Shown: piece by piece, positions 7,321 through 9,270 of the stretch | Numbering within the stretch: position 1 is the stretch's first letter | Layout of the letters: every line of letters starts with the position of its first letter | From: Bacteroidota bacterium | GTDB lineage: Bacteria > Bacteroidota > Bacteroidia > NORP154 | DNA length: 9,270 nt | Assembly (NCBI GenBank): GCA_002401055.1 | Contig: NVRZ01000104.1 | Span: 1-9,270 of the forward strand | Reading direction: 5' to 3' | Notes under the pieces: generated by a model | Told to the model about the DNA's origin: nothing | The model's input: the letters and a program-made list of their open reading frames with translations, nothing else | Databases searched by the model: none | Position numbers and translations under genes: made by a program

Positions 7321-7986
7321 ATGACCAAACATGTAATCATTGCCGCAGGTGGCAGCGGGTCACGTTTCTCTTCAGAGGTTTCCAAACAATTCGTGAATTT
7401 AGTGGGGAAACCAATGCTGATGCGAACCATTGAAGCATTTCATCAATCATTTGAGAGTTTAAACATAATTGTAGTTCTCCCTATGGACCAAATCGAGTAT
7501 TGGAAGACTTTGTGTGCTGATTACAATTTTGGCCTGGAACATCAAATTGTTACCGGGGGTTCGCGACGTTTTGAATCTGTAAAGAATGGCCTCGCCCTAA
7601 TTTCTGTTCAAGATTGCATAATTGGAATTCATGATGGTGCTCGTCCTTTGGTTACTCCTGAGCTTATTAGGAAAATATTTAACCATGCCGATGAGAAAGG
7701 AACAGCCATTCCCGTTGTTCCGGTTTCGGAGACGCTAAGACATGTAAGTGAAGATAGTAGCGAAACAGTAAACCGAGATGATTTCAGACTTGTACAGACT
7801 CCTCAATGTTTCAAGTCAGATATTATTACTGCTGCATTTGACGTGGAATACGACCAGTCCTTTACGGATGAAGCTACCGTAGTGGAAGCCAGTGGCGTAC
7901 AGGTAAGTCTCATGGATGGAGATCCGATAAACATTAAGATTACCACAAAAAGTGATCTTGAGTTGGCGGAAAAGCTGCTAGGCTAA
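7321..7986 (+). CDS. ispD: 2-C-methyl-D-erythritol 4-phosphate cytidylyltransferase
   Basis: IspD joins CTP to methylerythritol phosphate, the third step of the MEP route to isoprenoids, in the cytoplasm. The 221-residue protein is of normal length. The nucleotide-binding loop AAGGSGSRF is at 8-16, followed by KQF at 22-24 and GKPML at 29-33. GGSRRFESVKNG at 79-90, HDGARPLV at 104-111, VQTPQCF at 158-164, FTDEATVVE at 181-189 and GDPINIKIT at 200-208 are the usual family blocks, including the conserved Asp residues at 105 and 183. It starts 39 bp after the caspase gene without a clear promoter or terminator between them, so read-through from upstream is possible. Its last nine bases overlap the end of the convergent amidohydrolase gene. 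MEP products feed undecaprenyl synthesis, linking it to uppP upstream. Confidence 0.96.
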   Translation: MTKHVIIAAGGSGSRFSSEVSKQFVNLVGKPMLMRTIEAFHQSFESLNIIVVLPMDQIEYWKTLCADYNFGLEHQIVTGGSRRFESVKNGLALISVQDCIIGIHDGARPLVTPELIRKIFNHADEKGTAIPVVPVSETLRHVSEDSSETVNRDDFRLVQTPQCFKSDIITAAFDVEYDQSFTDEATVVEASGVQVSLMDGDPINIKITTKSDLELAEKLLG

Positions 7987-9153
7987 CTTTTTCACCTTTG
8001 ATTCCTGAGTTAATTGTCCAGTGCCTCCACTTAGGGAACTGATCAGATTTACTCCTGGCTTGCTACCTACTTCAAATGACCCTAGGTCATCTGACATTCC
8101 CAGATACTTGGCGCCGTTTATTGTAGCCCATTTTATTAATGTGCCCAAGTTAATTGAGGAATCGATCCTGGCTATAGTTTTGATCTCGTCAAGAATCGAT
8201 AGTTGAGTGTTTGAAGCCAAGCTATCAGTTCCAATCGTAATTCGATCATCAAAATCAGTGAAAAGGTGGAAATCTGGTGTTCTATTTTCTATATACAAAT
8301 TGGCGTTTGGACAAAAACACCAATACATGTTTGGATTATGCTCAAGCGCCATTTCAATATCATTGGTCGTGGTGTACGTATTATGGACGGCCATTGGCCT
8401 TGGTGAGGAGGACAAGTTATCGGCCATCCACGACAATGAAGATTTCGAATTAGGATTAAAAAACCCAATATCTAAGCCCCGTTCCATGTAAAAATCAACA
8501 AAAGCACCAGAACGATTTTCGAACAGTTCCCTCTCATCATCGGACTCTTGATTGTGAAAGCATACCGGTAAATCCCTATTTGCCGAAAGGCTATCTATTC
8601 TGGCGAGCAGCTCAGGTGAAATCGTATAAGGAGCATGCGGAACAATTGAACAGGGCAATCCAAACTTGGATGACTGCTCGTATATTTTCTCGCCAATATT
8701 ATATCTTTCTTCAGCTCCGGCCGGGTCAGTTCCAATAACTTCTACAAAGTTGTAGTAGCGAATATCGCTTTTGGCTTTAACATTGAACGACGCAGGCTCA
8801 TTACATATATCCCCGACCGCTACAATTCCTTCTCTTAACATAGCATTATCAGCCTCAATCATTGCAGACTGAACGGTTTCTTCACTTGCTCCCCTGATTT
8901 CAATGATCGGTTTTAAAAAATTTACCAAGCCCTGCTTTTTCGGGAGCTTTCCAAAAAGATGAGATAATTCCAGGTGACAATGTGAATTCACAAAGCCAGG
9001 ACACAAGAATCCGTCGATATGCAAAACGTCCTCCAATCCATCATCATTTTCGAGCAAATCCAATACCCGCCCATGGTCATCCGTTACTAATACTCCGTTG
9101 GCGATTGGAGCCGAATTGCCTGAAAAAATGAAATTTGATGAAAATTTTTTCAC
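7978..9153 (-). CDS. Metal-dependent amidohydrolase, probable deaminase type
   Basis: This 391-residue protein belongs to the amidohydrolase superfamily, in the branch containing S-adenosylhomocysteine, aminodeoxyfutalosine and chlorohydrolase-type enzymes. Numbering from the GTG at 9153, the metal-binding HCH is at 58-60 (NSHCHLE), followed by PHAPYTIS with His 173, FHNQES with His 200 and Glu 203, VHNTYTT with His 257, FCPNANLYI and GTDSLASN with Asp 310. All expected ligands and the catalytic Glu are therefore present. The C-terminal NGAKYLGMSDDLGSFEVGSKPGV-like segment closes the beta-sandwich, as in the family. The frame can be extended to a TTG at 9180, but that codon lies inside a promoter-like element, and GTG gives the family-like start (M/V)KKFSSNFIF. 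The substrate cannot be told from sequence alone. No menaquinone (mqn) genes are nearby to favour aminodeoxyfutalosine. Confidence 0.87.
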   Translation of the reverse strand: MKKFSSNFIFSGNSAPIANGVLVTDDHGRVLDLLENDDGLEDVLHIDGFLCPGFVNSHCHLELSHLFGKLPKKQGLVNFLKPIIEIRGASEETVQSAMIEADNAMLREGIVAVGDICNEPASFNVKAKSDIRYYNFVEVIGTDPAGAEERYNIGEKIYEQSSKFGLPCSIVPHAPYTISPELLARIDSLSANRDLPVCFHNQESDDERELFENRSGAFVDFYMERGLDIGFFNPNSKSSLSWMADNLSSSPRPMAVHNTYTTTNDIEMALEHNPNMYWCFCPNANLYIENRTPDFHLFTDFDDRITIGTDSLASNTQLSILDEIKTIARIDSSINLGTLIKWATINGAKYLGMSDDLGSFEVGSKPGVNLISSLSGGTGQLTQESKVKKLA

Positions 9154-9177
9154 CTGATGTAGTACTGTGCAATTATT

Positions 9178-9185
9178 CAAAAATA
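9178..9185 (-). promoter_or_regulatory. Promoter -7 element for the amidohydrolase gene
   Basis: On the minus strand this reads TATTTTTG, a perfect match to the Bacteroidota -7 consensus TAnnTTTG. Transcription would begin near 9171, leaving about 18 bases before the GTG start at 9153. No TTG lies at the usual 17-23 bp upstream; the nearest is only 13 bp away, so the -33 element is weak or missing. In such AT-rich DNA chance matches are expected, which limits confidence. Confidence 0.35.
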
Positions 9186-9215
9186 ATCATTATATTTACA
9201 ATAATAATTATTATT
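9183..9215. repeat. Pair of AT-rich palindromes upstream of the amidohydrolase
   Basis: ATAAT-C-ATTAT at 9183-9193 is an interrupted palindrome, and AATAATAATTATTATT at 9200-9215 is a perfect 16-base palindrome. Their centres are about 19-20 bp apart, close to two helical turns, so two dimers could bind the same face. The first overlaps the -7 element of the amidohydrolase promoter, the position of a repressor site. The core resembles the ATAAT-n-ATTAT heart of Fur-type boxes, but the flanking G/C positions of a full Fur box are absent. The remaining DNA to 9270 is AT-rich with no gene seen. Confidence 0.4.
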
Positions 9216-9270
9216 TTACATCGTATCATATTTATTAAAATAGATTTATAATCAGTCTTGTGGGTCTAAC

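Noticed and set aside
8021..8491. Plus-strand frames opposite the amidohydrolase
   Set aside because: They are antisense to a gene with all expected metal-binding motifs and encode nothing recognisable.
9216..9270. Right-end AT-rich DNA considered as an origin, attachment site or start of a further gene
   Set aside because: There are no repeated DnaA-like boxes, tRNA end or direct repeat, and no start codon with a usable reading frame could be supported before the window ends.

Overview
This window looks like chromosomal DNA of a Bacteroidota bacterium, most likely of the Cytophagales type. That is inferred from three things. The gene order leuS / ftsX - DUF3098 - uppP - truB - queA - ispD is, from general knowledge, a familiar Bacteroidota arrangement. 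Shine-Dalgarno sequences ahead of the genes are weak or absent. The best promoter-like sites fit the Bacteroidota TTG / TAnnTTTG pattern rather than TTGACA / TATAAT. No database search was possible.

Layout. Bases 1-1263 (minus strand) hold the first 421 codons of leucyl-tRNA synthetase; the rest lies left of the window. A 123-bp divergent spacer separates it from a compact plus-strand run: ftsX (cell division ABC transporter subunit), a small two-helix DUF3098 membrane protein, uppP/bacA (undecaprenyl-diphosphate phosphatase), truB (tRNA pseudouridine-55 synthase) and queA (queuosine pathway). ftsX to truB are separated by 10 bp, 26 bp and a 4-bp overlap and look like one transcription unit. 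queA follows after 91 bp that contain a plausible promoter of its own. Next comes a 642-residue exported caspase-like protease with an unrecognised beta-rich N-terminal region and an Ala/Glu/Lys-rich helical segment. It is followed by ispD (isoprenoid precursor synthesis). A minus-strand amidohydrolase, probably of the deaminase type, converges on ispD with a 9-bp overlap. The right end is very AT-rich and carries a promoter-like element and two palindromes.

How the genes fit together. The conserved cluster joins envelope growth with tRNA maturation and charging. IspD feeds the isoprenoid pathway that supplies undecaprenyl phosphate, which UppP recycles, and FtsX links division to peptidoglycan hydrolysis. 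TruB, QueA and LeuRS act on tRNA. The caspase-like protein is the one lineage-variable-looking element, set between queA and ispD. It is the best candidate for something not well described, because of its domain architecture rather than any evident multi-gene system. No mobile element, CRISPR array, tRNA or rRNA gene was found.
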